From the NCBI GenBank assembly GCA_964427185.1, contig CAYRSN010000004.1, positions 1 through 57,557 on the forward strand: a stretch of 57,557 nt of DNA, read 5' to 3'. The position numbers and the translations under genes are program-made. Under the pieces are notes generated by a model, which worked only from the letters and a program-made list of their open reading frames with translations, was not told the DNA's origin and did no database searches. The DNA is from Sulfurivirga sp964427185 (GTDB lineage Bacteria; Pseudomonadota; Gammaproteobacteria; Thiomicrospirales; Thiomicrospiraceae). The stretch's first letter is position 1. Every line of letters begins with the position of its first letter. Of the stretch, positions 18,017-26,285 are shown in pieces.

Positions 18017-18655
18017 AAAGGCCGGTTTTTCGGGCAGCTGCCGCAACAGTTTTTGCGCAGTGCGCAGATAGGTGCGCCGTTTCCATACCAGCTGCCAGCG
18101 GTTACCGCCGGTTTGATACCAGAGAATGGCCGCACGCACGCCTGCCAGCAGGAGTGCGCGAATACGACTCTGATTTACGGGGTCGTTAAGGTATTCCGGC
18201 ATGCCTTTGACCATGATGCGCGGGGTCAGCGAGCTGATGTTTTCCTGGTAGACGCGGGCAAGGGTATTAAGCAAAGCCTGTTGTCCGTCATCAAAATGCT
18301 CCTGCTGTCTGCGGGCAGTTTCAAGGCCTTCGCTGATGCACTGCATGCGAGCTTGATCCTGTAATACTTTTTTAGCGAGGATTACCATGCCCAGGGCGTA
18401 CTGTGTAATGTGCAGATTGCGCTGGCTACCCAGCATTTGTCCAGCCATGGTTTCCAGCCCCAGACGTAGGTTTTCCAGCTTGCCGCCGAAAACGGCCAAG
18501 GTATTTTCCGGCTGGGTGACAAACAGACTGTCAAGGCTCACCTGAAAGGCTTCAGGGTGCAGCTTGCCTTTAGCAGCCAGGTCATGTACCTGCTTGGCTG
18601 CCTGATAGATGCCGGCAAAAGCCAGCGCTCGATCTTGATCGGAATAACTGCTCAC
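17996..18655 (-). CDS. hflD: HflD-type lysogenization regulator homologue
   Basis: 219 aa, the family length. All-helical membrane-associated protein; the E. coli protein destabilises lambda CII. Recognised from QDRALAFAGIYQAAKQVHDLA at the N-terminus, the GGKLENLRLGLETMAG helix and the C-terminal VRAAILWYQTGGNRWQLVW(K) segment. It overlaps mnmA by 4 bp, the usual mnmA-hflD pair, and runs into hflX from the other side. Host role is unclear. Confidence 0.9.
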   Translation of the reverse strand: MSSYSDQDRALAFAGIYQAAKQVHDLAAKGKLHPEAFQVSLDSLFVTQPENTLAVFGGKLENLRLGLETMAGQMLGSQRNLHITQYALGMVILAKKVLQDQARMQCISEGLETARRQQEHFDDGQQALLNTLARVYQENISSLTPRIMVKGMPEYLNDPVNQSRIRALLLAGVRAAILWYQTGGNRWQLVWKRRTYLRTAQKLLRQLPEKPAFSPERLQ

Positions 18656-19758
18656 AATGCTTGCTCCAAGGTTTTCTCATCTTTATATCTGGTTTCGATG
18701 ACACCGCCACCGAGGCATTCGTCTCCATCGTAAAACACGACAGACTGCCCCGGTGTAACGGCACGTTGTGGCGTTTCAAATATTACGGCTATTCTCCCAT
18801 TGGGAAGTATCTGGATATGGCAGGGCTGTTCCGGCTGGCGATAACGGATTTTGGCTTTCAGCTGGCTTTTATCCGGTGCCTGCCCTTGTGTCCAGCTTAG
18901 ATTTGAAGCGACCAGTGCCTGGTGGTAAAGCAGAGGGTGGTTTTCTCCCTGCACTACGATCAGGCGGTTGTTTTCCAGGTCCTTTTCTGCAGCAAACCAG
19001 GGCGCATTGTTCTCACCCATACCACCACCAATGCCCAGCCCCTTGCGCTGACCAAAAGTGTAGTACATCAACCCCTGGTGCTTGCCTACCACTTTACCTT
19101 CCGGAGTGACCATCTCACCGGGCTGTGCTGGAAGGTAGCGTTGTAAAAATTCACTAAATTTTCGTTCACCGATAAAGCAGATGCCCGTGGAGTCCTTTTT
19201 AGTTGCCACGGGCAGCTTATGCTCCGCAGCGATTGCGCGCACCTTGGGCTTGTCCAGTGTGCCAATCGGAAATAGCGATTTTTCCAGCTGGTGCTGCTGC
19301 AAGGTGTAGAGGAAGTAAGTCTGATCCTTATTGGCATCCATGCCCTTAAGCAGGTGGTAGTGTCCACTGTCATCCACCTGGTTGCGGGCATAGTGCCCCA
19401 TGGCGATTTTATCAGCGCCTAAGCGTAGCGCCTCATGCAAAAAGGCTTTGAACTTGACTTCTTTGTTACAAAGAATATCAGGGTTAGGGGTGCGTCCGGC
19501 CTTGTACTCATCCAGAAAATGGGTGAATACGTGCTCCCAGTACTCTTGTGCAAAATTACGTACATGCAGCTCAATGCCCAGCACATCGCATACTGCCATG
19601 ACATCTATCAGGTCTTCTCTGGCGGGGCAGTGATCATCGGTATCATCCCCTTCCCAGTTTTTCATAAACAGGCCTTCCACCTCATAGCCTTGCTGTTGCA
19701 ATAGCAGGGCACTGACAGCAGAATCGACACCGCCCGAGAGTCCTACGATAATTTTCAA
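18652..19758 (-). CDS. mnmA: tRNA-specific 2-thiouridylase MnmA
   Basis: 368 aa. ATP-dependent sulfur insertion at s2U34 of tRNA-Glu, -Gln and -Lys. PP-loop GLSGGVDSAVSALLLQ at the N-terminus; catalytic cysteines in TPNPDILCNKEVKF and DSTGICFIGER; C-terminal beta-barrel ending in the VFYDGDECLGGGVIE region. It directly follows rluE on the same strand with a 1-bp gap and is coupled to hflD downstream. Confidence 0.97.
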   Translation of the reverse strand: MKIIVGLSGGVDSAVSALLLQQQGYEVEGLFMKNWEGDDTDDHCPAREDLIDVMAVCDVLGIELHVRNFAQEYWEHVFTHFLDEYKAGRTPNPDILCNKEVKFKAFLHEALRLGADKIAMGHYARNQVDDSGHYHLLKGMDANKDQTYFLYTLQQHQLEKSLFPIGTLDKPKVRAIAAEHKLPVATKKDSTGICFIGERKFSEFLQRYLPAQPGEMVTPEGKVVGKHQGLMYYTFGQRKGLGIGGGMGENNAPWFAAEKDLENNRLIVVQGENHPLLYHQALVASNLSWTQGQAPDKSQLKAKIRYRQPEQPCHIQILPNGRIAVIFETPQRAVTPGQSVVFYDGDECLGGGVIETRYKDEKTLEQAL

Positions 19759-19759
19759 T

Positions 19760-20299
19760 TTAAGCCTCCAGTTCCAGCCATTCCCCCGGCTGCAGTTTGC
19801 CTAAGCGCCATTTACCTATTTTAACCCGCACCAGTCTGAGTGTCGGGAAACCGATGGCTGCAGTCATGCGTCTCACCTGGCGATTGCGCCCTTCGCTAAT
19901 TTTGATTTCCAGCCAGGTATCAGGCACCTGTTTGCGATAGCGTACGGGCGGGGTACGCGGCCAGAGTGTCGGTGGGTCTATGATGCGTACTTTGGCAGGG
20001 CGGGTCATACCGTCTTTGAGAGAAACGCCGTGGCGCAGTGGCTCAAGTGCGTCCTCGGTGGGTGCGCCCTCTACCTGCACAAGATAGGTTTTTTCAAGCT
20101 TGTTGCGAGGGTGGCTGATACGGTGTTGCAGCTTACCGTCATCTGTTAACAGCAGCAGGCCTTCGGAGTCTCTGTCCAGGCGCCCGGCTGGGTAAATGCC
20201 AGTGATGGGAATGTAATCCTTCAGAATCTGCCGTCCCTCAGTATCGGTAAACTGACTCAGTACCCCGTAAGGCTTGTTAAACAGGATGAGCCGGCTCAT
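19760..20299 (-). CDS. rluE: 23S rRNA pseudouridine synthase, RluE type
   Basis: 179 aa. RsuA-family enzyme; E. coli RluE makes pseudouridine 2457 of 23S rRNA. There is no N-terminal S4 domain, which fits RluE. The start ILFNKPYGVLSQFTD, catalytic Asp in GRLDRDSEGLLLLTDDG, then EGRNRQVRRMTAAIGFPTLRLVR are diagnostic. It is divergent from icd with about 53 bp between starts. Confidence 0.93.
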   Translation of the reverse strand: MSRLILFNKPYGVLSQFTDTEGRQILKDYIPITGIYPAGRLDRDSEGLLLLTDDGKLQHRISHPRNKLEKTYLVQVEGAPTEDALEPLRHGVSLKDGMTRPAKVRIIDPPTLWPRTPPVRYRKQVPDTWLEIKISEGRNRQVRRMTAAIGFPTLRLVRVKIGKWRLGKLQPGEWLELEA

Positions 20300-20352
20300 G
20301 TAACCCTCTATGCTAAAATAGCGCCAATTTTAACATTGAGAGGACGCAAGCC

Positions 20353-21615
20353 ATGGCGTTTGAAAAAATCACTCTACCCGCTGAAGGCGAAAAAATTACC
20401 GTTAATGCTGACAATAGCCTGAATGTACCCAACAATCCCATTGTGCCGTTTATTGAAGGGGATGGCATTGGTGTGGATATTACGCCTGTGATGCGCAAAG
20501 TGGTCGATGCGGCTGTCGAAAAGGCCAGTGGCGGTGCGCGCAAGATCGCCTGGATGGAGATTTATGCCGGTGAAAAGGCAACCAAAGTATATGGCGAAGA
20601 TGTATGGCTGCCGGAAGAAACGCTGACCGCAGTGAAAGATTATGTGGTTTCTATTAAGGGGCCTTTGACGACACCGGTCGGCGGCGGCATTCGTTCTTTG
20701 AATGTGGCTTTACGCCAGAAGCTGGATCTGTATGTATGTCAGCGTCCGGTGCGTTATTTCAACGGCACGCCTTCTCCCGTAAAGCACCCAGAACTGGTGG
20801 ATATGGTGATTTTTCGGGAAAATTCAGAAGATATCTACGCAGGCATTGAGTGGAAGGCCGGCACACCTGAAGTGAAAAAAGTAATCGAGTTTTTACAGCA
20901 GGAAATGGGCGTGAATAAAATCCGTTTCCCGGAAACTTCCGGCATCGGCGTGAAGCCTGTTTCAGCAGAAGGCACCAAGCGCCTGGTGCGTAAGGCTATT
21001 CAATATGCCATTGACCAGGATCGTGACTCGGTCACGCTGGTACACAAGGGCAATATCATGAAGTTCACAGAAGGTGCCTTTAAAGAGTGGGGATATGAGC
21101 TGGCGAAAGAGGAGTTCGGTGCTAAGGAGATTGACGGTGGGCCATGGTGCAGCTTTAAGAACCCCAATACTGGCAAAGAAATTGTAGTGAAGGATGTAAT
21201 TGCAGATGCTTTCCTGCAGCAGATTCTACTGCGCCCGGCGGAGTATAGTGTCATCGCCACGCTGAACCTGAACGGAGACTACATTTCTGATGCATTGGCC
21301 GCACAGGTTGGTGGCATCGGGATTGCGCCGGGTGCTAACCTGTCAGATACCGTAGCCATGTTTGAAGCCACCCATGGTACAGCGCCTAAATATGCAGGGC
21401 AGGATAAGGTCAACCCGGGTTCTCTGATTCTTTCTGCAGAGATGATGCTGCGCCATATGGGGTGGAATGATGCGGCAGATTTGATTATTAAGGGCATGGA
21501 AGGTGCCATTCAGTCGAAAACCGTCACCTATGATCTGGCGCGGCTGATGGAAGGTGCCCAAGAAGTGTCATGCTCCGGTTTTGGTGAAGCGGTTATTCAG
21601 CATATGGCAGATTAA
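20353..21615 (+). CDS. icd: isocitrate dehydrogenase (NADP+)
   Basis: 420 aa, E. coli Icd type. Converts isocitrate to 2-oxoglutarate. Substrate-loop sequences VFIEGDGIGVDITPVMRKVV (here IPFIEGDGIG-like), the REN-SED segment IFRENSEDIYAGIEW with the phosphorylatable Ser region, and the cofactor segment ATHGTAPKYAGQDKVNPGSL are all seen. An extended -10 (TGCTAAAAT near 20311) lies upstream without a good -35. A terminator follows the stop codon. Confidence 0.97.
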   Translation: MAFEKITLPAEGEKITVNADNSLNVPNNPIVPFIEGDGIGVDITPVMRKVVDAAVEKASGGARKIAWMEIYAGEKATKVYGEDVWLPEETLTAVKDYVVSIKGPLTTPVGGGIRSLNVALRQKLDLYVCQRPVRYFNGTPSPVKHPELVDMVIFRENSEDIYAGIEWKAGTPEVKKVIEFLQQEMGVNKIRFPETSGIGVKPVSAEGTKRLVRKAIQYAIDQDRDSVTLVHKGNIMKFTEGAFKEWGYELAKEEFGAKEIDGGPWCSFKNPNTGKEIVVKDVIADAFLQQILLRPAEYSVIATLNLNGDYISDALAAQVGGIGIAPGANLSDTVAMFEATHGTAPKYAGQDKVNPGSLILSAEMMLRHMGWNDAADLIIKGMEGAIQSKTVTYDLARLMEGAQEVSCSGFGEAVIQHMAD

Positions 21616-21634
21616 GCCCAGTCAATGTGCTGAG

Positions 21635-21662
21635 GAAACCCCGGCCATGCGCCGGGTTTTTT
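21635..21662 (+). terminator. intrinsic terminator of icd
   Basis: AAACCCCGGC and GCCGGGTTT pair (one bulged C) around a CATGC loop, followed by T6, 20 bp after the icd stop. Confidence 0.85.
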
Positions 21663-21726
21663 GTATCCGTCAATAAAGCAAGTGAGGTGTATTGAGGGCT
21701 TGTATAAGTGTGCTTGACGCCTCATA

Positions 21727-21732
21727 TATAAT
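21727..21732 (+). promoter_or_regulatory. TATAAT box immediately before clpS
   Basis: A perfect TATAAT ends 7 nt before the ATG at 21740. I find no matching -35 at 16-18 bp. If used, transcription would begin at or next to the clpS start codon. Confidence 0.35.
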
Positions 21733-21739
21733 GGTTGCC

Positions 21740-22057
21740 ATGAGTTGGGATTATAGCTTTTCGGATTCAATCGTCGTTGAAAAGGCACCGAGCAAAGTTA
21801 AGCCGCCCAGAAAATGGAAGGTGGTGCTCTACAACGATGATTATACGCCTATGGACTTTGTCGTGCTGGTGTTGATGCGGTTTTTTGGCCACTCTATGGA
21901 AAAGGCCGAACAGATCATGTGGCAGGTGCATACGCAGGGTAAAGGGGTCTGCGGCGTATATCCGAAAGAGATTGCGGAGACCAAAATGATGCAGGTCAAC
22001 CGTTTCAGCCGTGAAAATGGTCATCCTTTATTGTGCCAAATAGAAGTGAATGAATAG
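21740..22057 (+). CDS. clpS: ATP-dependent Clp protease adaptor ClpS
   Basis: 105 aa from ATG 21740 (an ATG three codons upstream is also possible). N-degron adaptor delivering substrates to ClpAP. Core signature WKVVLYNDDYTPMDFVVLVL with the Asn-Asp-Asp substrate pocket, then AEQIMWQVHTQGKGVCGVYP and the ETKMMQV ClpA-binding helix. It sits 3 bp upstream of clpA. Neither candidate start has a Shine-Dalgarno sequence. Confidence 0.94.
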   Translation: MSWDYSFSDSIVVEKAPSKVKPPRKWKVVLYNDDYTPMDFVVLVLMRFFGHSMEKAEQIMWQVHTQGKGVCGVYPKEIAETKMMQVNRFSRENGHPLLCQIEVNE

Positions 22058-22060
22058 GTT

Positions 22061-24334
22061 ATGTTAAGTAAAGACGTACAACGGGTGCTTTCCAATGCAT
22101 TCAGCCTCGCCCATGAAATGGGGCATGAGTTTGTCACCCTTGAGCATGTGCTGCTGGAGTTGCTGGCATTAGAGGATGTGCAGGATGTGATTTATGCCTG
22201 CAGCGTGGATGTGAGAGAGATTGAAGAGAGCCTGGAGCGCTATTTGGCGACTGATCTGGTGCGCCAACCCAGTGATGCGGCTTTAGAGCTACAACCCACC
22301 ATGGCTGTGCAGCGTGTAATTGAGCGTGCGATCTACACGGTACAGTCCAGCGGCAAACCAGAGGTGGAAGGAGTACACCTGCTGGCTTCCATTTTGACAG
22401 AGCAGGATGCATATGCGGTTTATTTTCTGGAAAAGCACGGCGTACACCGCGTGGATGTGCTCAGTTATATTTCCCATGGGGTGACGGCTACTGAACAGGC
22501 CATGATTGAAGAAGAGGGCGAGGCGCTGTTTGACAGTGCAGAACAAAACGCATCCGAGGCGGAGAAAGAGCCACAGCCACCTTTGTTGGAGCAAGTGTGC
22601 CGGGATCTGAACAAAGAGGCGGAAGCGGGTAAAGTTGATCCTGTCATCGGTCGGGACTGGGAAATTGAGCGCACCTTGGAGATTCTTTCACGCCGCAGAA
22701 AGAATAACCCGATTCTTGTCGGTGAGCCGGGTGTGGGGAAAACCGCCATTGCCGAAGGGTTGGCACTGCGCATCGTGCAGGGAAACGTGCCGGAAAAGCT
22801 TAAAAACGCCCGAGTTTATGCGCTTGACATGGGGGCGATGCTGGCCGGCACCCGTTACAGGGGTGACTTTGAGCAGCGCTTCAAGCAGGTATTGGAAGCC
22901 TTGGCGGCAGAGCCACAGGCGATTTTGTTTATAGATGAAATCCACACCATTGTTGGTGCAGGTGCAGTGCAGGGCGGTGCCATGGATGCCTCCAACCTGA
23001 TGAAGCCGGCACTGGCGGCAGGCAATCTGCGCTGCATGGGGGCGACCACTTATGAGGAATTCCGCACTATTTTTGAAAAAGACCGTGCGCTGGCACGGCG
23101 TTTTCAGAAAATTGACGTAAAAGAGCCGTCAGTGGAAGAGGCCTATCAGATTCTCAAAGGCTTAAAAGACAAGTTCGAAGCGCATCATGGTGTGAAATAT
23201 ACTTTGCCGGCCTTGCGCGCGGCAGCGGAGCTGGCGGCTCGCCACATTCAGGATCGTCACCTGCCGGATAAAGCCATTGATGTGATTGACGAGGTAGGGG
23301 CGCGTTTTGCCTTGAAAAGTGGGCGGCAGCGGCGTACACAGGTAGGCGTGGCGGATATTCAGCAGGTGGTGGCCAAAATCGCACGTATTCCGCTGGCGCA
23401 AATTACCCAGAAAGAACGGGATAAACTGTCCACCTTGGAGCCGGATTTGAAAAGGGTGATTTTTGGGCAGGATCGCGCCGTAGAGCAGGTAGTGGCCGCT
23501 ATCAAGCTCGCCCGCTCTGGCTTGAAAGCGCCGGATCGTCCGATCGCCAATTTCCTTTTTGCCGGTCCTACCGGTGTGGGTAAAACGGAGCTGGCACGTC
23601 AGTTGGCGTTGCATATGGGGTTGGAACTGATTCGTTTTGACATGTCCGAGTACATGGAGCGGCATACCGTATCCCGTCTGATCGGCGCTCCCCCAGGATA
23701 TGTGGGCTATGACCAGGGCGGGCAGTTGACGGAAGCTGTGACCAGGCATCCTTACAGTGTGGTACTGCTGGATGAGATCGAAAAAGCGCATCCGGATGTG
23801 TTTAATATCCTGTTGCAAGTGATGGACAGCGGCACACTCACGGATAACAACGGACGGAAGATTGATTTCAGAAATGTCATCCTGATTATGACCTCTAATG
23901 TGGGTGCGCAGGAGATGGCGCGTGCCAGCATGGGCTTTGTGCAGCAGGACCATACACAGGACTTTGCCGGTGAGCTGAAAAAGGCCTTTACACCGGAGTT
24001 CCGCAACCGACTGGATGCGGTGATTCAGTTTGCACCGTTACAGCCGGAGGTCATGGCGCGTGTGGTGGATAAATATCTTCTGCAGCTGGAACAGCAGCTT
24101 CAGGAGAAAAAGGTTACTTTAAATGTTACACCGGCAGCCCGGCAGTGGTTGTGTGAGCATGGCTATGACAAGCAGATGGGGGCACGTCCCATGGAGCGGC
24201 TGATTCGGGAAAAACTCAAGCAGCCGTTGGCAGAATTATTGCTGTTTGGTGAGCTTAAAGAGGGCGGTCAGGTGGACATTGGGGTGAGTAAAGGAGCATT
24301 AACGCTACGCCCCAAAGTGCCTGCTCAAGTATGA
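22061..24334 (+). CDS. clpA: ATP-dependent Clp protease ATP-binding subunit ClpA
   Basis: 757 aa (E. coli 758). Hexameric AAA+ unfoldase feeding ClpP. N-domain about 1-145; D1 with Walker A GEPGVGKTAIAEG (about 225) and FIDEIHTIVGAGAVQGGAMD; D2 with GPTGVGKTELARQ (about 505) and VVLLDEIEKAHPDVF. The ClpP-docking tripeptide is MGF in RASMGFVQQD, fitting the (LIVMP)-G-(FL) rule in place of E. coli IGL. Coupled to clpS. The stop codon forms part of the terminator stem. Confidence 0.97.
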   Translation: MLSKDVQRVLSNAFSLAHEMGHEFVTLEHVLLELLALEDVQDVIYACSVDVREIEESLERYLATDLVRQPSDAALELQPTMAVQRVIERAIYTVQSSGKPEVEGVHLLASILTEQDAYAVYFLEKHGVHRVDVLSYISHGVTATEQAMIEEEGEALFDSAEQNASEAEKEPQPPLLEQVCRDLNKEAEAGKVDPVIGRDWEIERTLEILSRRRKNNPILVGEPGVGKTAIAEGLALRIVQGNVPEKLKNARVYALDMGAMLAGTRYRGDFEQRFKQVLEALAAEPQAILFIDEIHTIVGAGAVQGGAMDASNLMKPALAAGNLRCMGATTYEEFRTIFEKDRALARRFQKIDVKEPSVEEAYQILKGLKDKFEAHHGVKYTLPALRAAAELAARHIQDRHLPDKAIDVIDEVGARFALKSGRQRRTQVGVADIQQVVAKIARIPLAQITQKERDKLSTLEPDLKRVIFGQDRAVEQVVAAIKLARSGLKAPDRPIANFLFAGPTGVGKTELARQLALHMGLELIRFDMSEYMERHTVSRLIGAPPGYVGYDQGGQLTEAVTRHPYSVVLLDEIEKAHPDVFNILLQVMDSGTLTDNNGRKIDFRNVILIMTSNVGAQEMARASMGFVQQDHTQDFAGELKKAFTPEFRNRLDAVIQFAPLQPEVMARVVDKYLLQLEQQLQEKKVTLNVTPAARQWLCEHGYDKQMGARPMERLIREKLKQPLAELLLFGELKEGGQVDIGVSKGALTLRPKVPAQV

Positions 24335-24357
24335 GGGAGCGGGTCTCCCTCTTTTTT
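24333..24357 (+). terminator. intrinsic terminator of clpA
   Basis: GAGGGAG-CGGGT-CTCCCTC followed by T6; the stem starts within the clpA stop codon. It forms the first half of the dispersed repeat copy A. Confidence 0.85.
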
Positions 24358-24380
24358 CAAAATCTGAAATTTTTTAATTG
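24333..24380 (+). repeat. dispersed terminator-like repeat, copy A (clpA-sppA spacer)
   Basis: Hairpin with GGGTCTCCC, T6, CAAAATCTGAA, then a second T6. The part after the hairpin is closely similar to the reverse complement of 53165-53206 inside hypF (T7, CAAAATTGAA, T6). This is the only fully intergenic copy in the window and may be the ordinary form of the element. Confidence 0.7.
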
Positions 24381-24386
24381 CTTGCT

Positions 24387-24406
24387 CAGCCCTGCATGCA
24401 GGGCTG
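24387..24406. repeat. perfect 20-bp palindrome between clpA and sppA
   Basis: CAGCCCTGCATGCAGGGCTG is its own reverse complement. No T-tract follows on either strand, so it is not an obvious terminator; it sits between two convergent 3' ends. Confidence 0.6.
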
Positions 24407-24417
24407 GAGTATATAGG

Positions 24418-25350
24418 CTATTGCATGAGCACTTTGGGAGCCAAATGGCTCACAGCTTCCATGCCCAAATCTTTCAGTAGTTGTTCAAGCAGCGGCTGAT
24501 GTGGCTCTATGACGCGGATTTTTTCAGTTTTGACAATCTCTCGAGCCACATAGCCCGTGTCGCCCAGACCGTCAATCAGCCCCTTTTCCACTGACTCAGG
24601 CCCCAGCCATACCATGCCGGTAAAGAGCATGGGATCCTCCTGCAGACGCTCACTACGGCCTGCTTTGACCGCTTGGATAAATTGCTGGTGAGTGCGCTCC
24701 AGCACATGCTGGCGAAAATATTCGCGCCCCTGTTCGTTTTTAGGGCCAAATGGGTTGATAAAGGCTTTGTATTCGCCGGCATACATGGAACGGTTTTCGA
24801 TGCCCAGCTTTTCCATCAGTCCAGTAAAACCAAAGCTGTCCAAACGTACACCGATGGAGCCGACGATGGAGTTTTCATTGGCGAAAATTTTATCTGCCGC
24901 CACGGCAACGTAGTAGCAGCCAGAGGCGCACATATCCTGTATCGTGACATATGCAGGTTTGTTGTATTTTTCTTTCAAGCGCTTGATTTCGCTGTTGATC
25001 ATGGCGGATTGAACAGGTGATCCACCTGGTGAGTTGACCTCTATGATGACGGCTTTTGCCTGCTTGTCTTGGAAAGCGTCACGCAATAGCGGCATGATCG
25101 TATTGGCGCTGGCATCACTGTCTGGCATGATGGTGCCACTTAAGCGCACCACGGCAGTATAGGGTTGGTTAGCTGCCAGTTCATCCAGATCACTCAATTC
25201 ATTAGCGCCTTTGATCATCAATACCGACAAGATGACCAAATAAAGTGCGATGACCATAAACATCAAATTTTTCCAGCGGCGAGAGCTTCGATCCTGTTTA
25301 AGCCACTTTTCCAGTGCTTCTACCAGTCGCTGTTCAGTTGTTGGTTCCAT
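24418..25350 (-). CDS. sppA: S49-family signal peptide peptidase SppA-like
   Basis: 310 aa, the short proteobacterial form (single S49 domain) rather than the 600-aa E. coli form. A membrane helix lies at about 29-46 (LMFMVIALYLVILSVLMI), after which the protein is periplasmic. The catalytic serine is in MCASGCYYVAVAADKI, with the preceding EVNSPGGSPVQSA and following SIVGSIGV loop. It probably degrades cleaved signal peptides in the membrane. Divergent lysine placement in the dyad cannot be settled by eye. Confidence 0.88.
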   Translation of the reverse strand: MEPTTEQRLVEALEKWLKQDRSSRRWKNLMFMVIALYLVILSVLMIKGANELSDLDELAANQPYTAVVRLSGTIMPDSDASANTIMPLLRDAFQDKQAKAVIIEVNSPGGSPVQSAMINSEIKRLKEKYNKPAYVTIQDMCASGCYYVAVAADKIFANENSIVGSIGVRLDSFGFTGLMEKLGIENRSMYAGEYKAFINPFGPKNEQGREYFRQHVLERTHQQFIQAVKAGRSERLQEDPMLFTGMVWLGPESVEKGLIDGLGDTGYVAREIVKTEKIRVIEPHQPLLEQLLKDLGMEAVSHLAPKVLMQ

Positions 25351-25367
25351 TTAACGCTCCTTATATG

Positions 25368-25393
25368 AAAAAAGCGCCCAAAAGGGGCGCTTT
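25368..25393 (-). terminator. intrinsic terminator of fabI
   Basis: On the minus strand AAAGCGCCCC-TTTT-GGGCGC is followed by T6. It lies about 20 bp past the fabI stop and separates fabI from sppA. Confidence 0.88.
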
Positions 25394-25412
25394 GTTGCGG
25401 ATAGCTACCGAT

Positions 25413-26201
25413 TTATTTGGAGGCAGTAATGTTGTAGCCGCCATCTACGTAGGTAATCTCTCCAGTAATACCGGAGGCCAGGTCTGAACAGAGGAAGGCT
25501 GCGGCATTGCCCACTTCTTCAATGGTGACATTGCGACGAAGTGGGGTGGCTTTGGCAGCCTCTTCCAGCATACTGCGGAAATCTTTAATACCGGAGGCTG
25601 CCAGAGTGCGAATGGGGCCTGCGGAAACGGCATTGACTCGGATGCCGTCCTGCCCCAGATCGGCGGCCAGATAGCGCACACAGGCTTCCAGTGAGGCTTT
25701 GGCTACACCCATGACGTTGTAATTCGGCACGGCACGCTCAGCACCCAGATAGGAGACGGTGATCAATGCACCATTGCGGCCTTTCAGCATCTCATAACCA
25801 CCTTTTGCCAGTGCCACAAAGGAGTAGGCGCTGACATCGTGCGCGACCAGAAAGCCTTCACGGGTGGAGGCATCGACAAAGCGACCTTCCAGCTCATTGT
25901 GCGGTGCAAAGGCGACGGAATGGACGATGATGTCCAAGCCTTCCGGCCAGTGTTCTTTCAGTTGGGTAAAAACAGCCTCAATTTCTTCATCACTGCGCAC
26001 ATTCAGCGGCAGGACGATATCAGAGCCCAACGACTCGGCGATCTTACGCACACGGGGTTCAAATTTGTCGGCAAAGTCACTTTGGTAGGTAAAAGCCAGC
26101 TCAGCACCTTGCTCATGCATTTGTTTGGCAATGCCGTAAGCAATGGATTTGTTGTTGGCGACTCCGACAATCAGAGCGCGCTTACCAGTTAAAAAGCCCA
26201 T
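25413..26201 (-). CDS. fabI: enoyl-[acyl-carrier-protein] reductase (NADH) FabI
   Basis: 262 aa. Last reduction of each fatty-acid elongation cycle; target of triclosan-type inhibitors. Rossmann start GKRALIVGVANNKSIAYGIAKQ; Y-x6-K catalytic pair in NYNVMGVAKASLEA; VNAVSAGPIRTLAASGI and the C-terminal GITGEITYVDGGYNI. Monocistronic, with its own promoter and terminator. It is divergent from the ABC transporter operon. Confidence 0.96.
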   Translation of the reverse strand: MGFLTGKRALIVGVANNKSIAYGIAKQMHEQGAELAFTYQSDFADKFEPRVRKIAESLGSDIVLPLNVRSDEEIEAVFTQLKEHWPEGLDIIVHSVAFAPHNELEGRFVDASTREGFLVAHDVSAYSFVALAKGGYEMLKGRNGALITVSYLGAERAVPNYNVMGVAKASLEACVRYLAADLGQDGIRVNAVSAGPIRTLAASGIKDFRSMLEEAAKATPLRRNVTIEEVGNAAAFLCSDLASGITGEITYVDGGYNITASK

Positions 26202-26227
26202 GGTTTTCTCCTTTAAAGAGTGGAAAC

Positions 26228-26265
26228 TTGACTCATTGTAATACAGAGCGGTTATTGTGAGTCAA
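26228..26265. promoter_or_regulatory. inverted repeat and back-to-back promoters between fabI and the ABC operon
   Basis: TTGACTCA (26228-26235) and TGAGTCAA (26258-26265) form an inverted repeat. Each arm holds a TTGACT -35 hexamer pointing across the other. For fabI, TTGACT is followed 16 bp later by TATTAC (minus strand, 26238-26243). The opposite direction has only a poor -10 (GTTATT/TTATTG). Confidence 0.5.
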
Positions 26266-26285
26266 TCCAGTATAAAATGCTGCAC

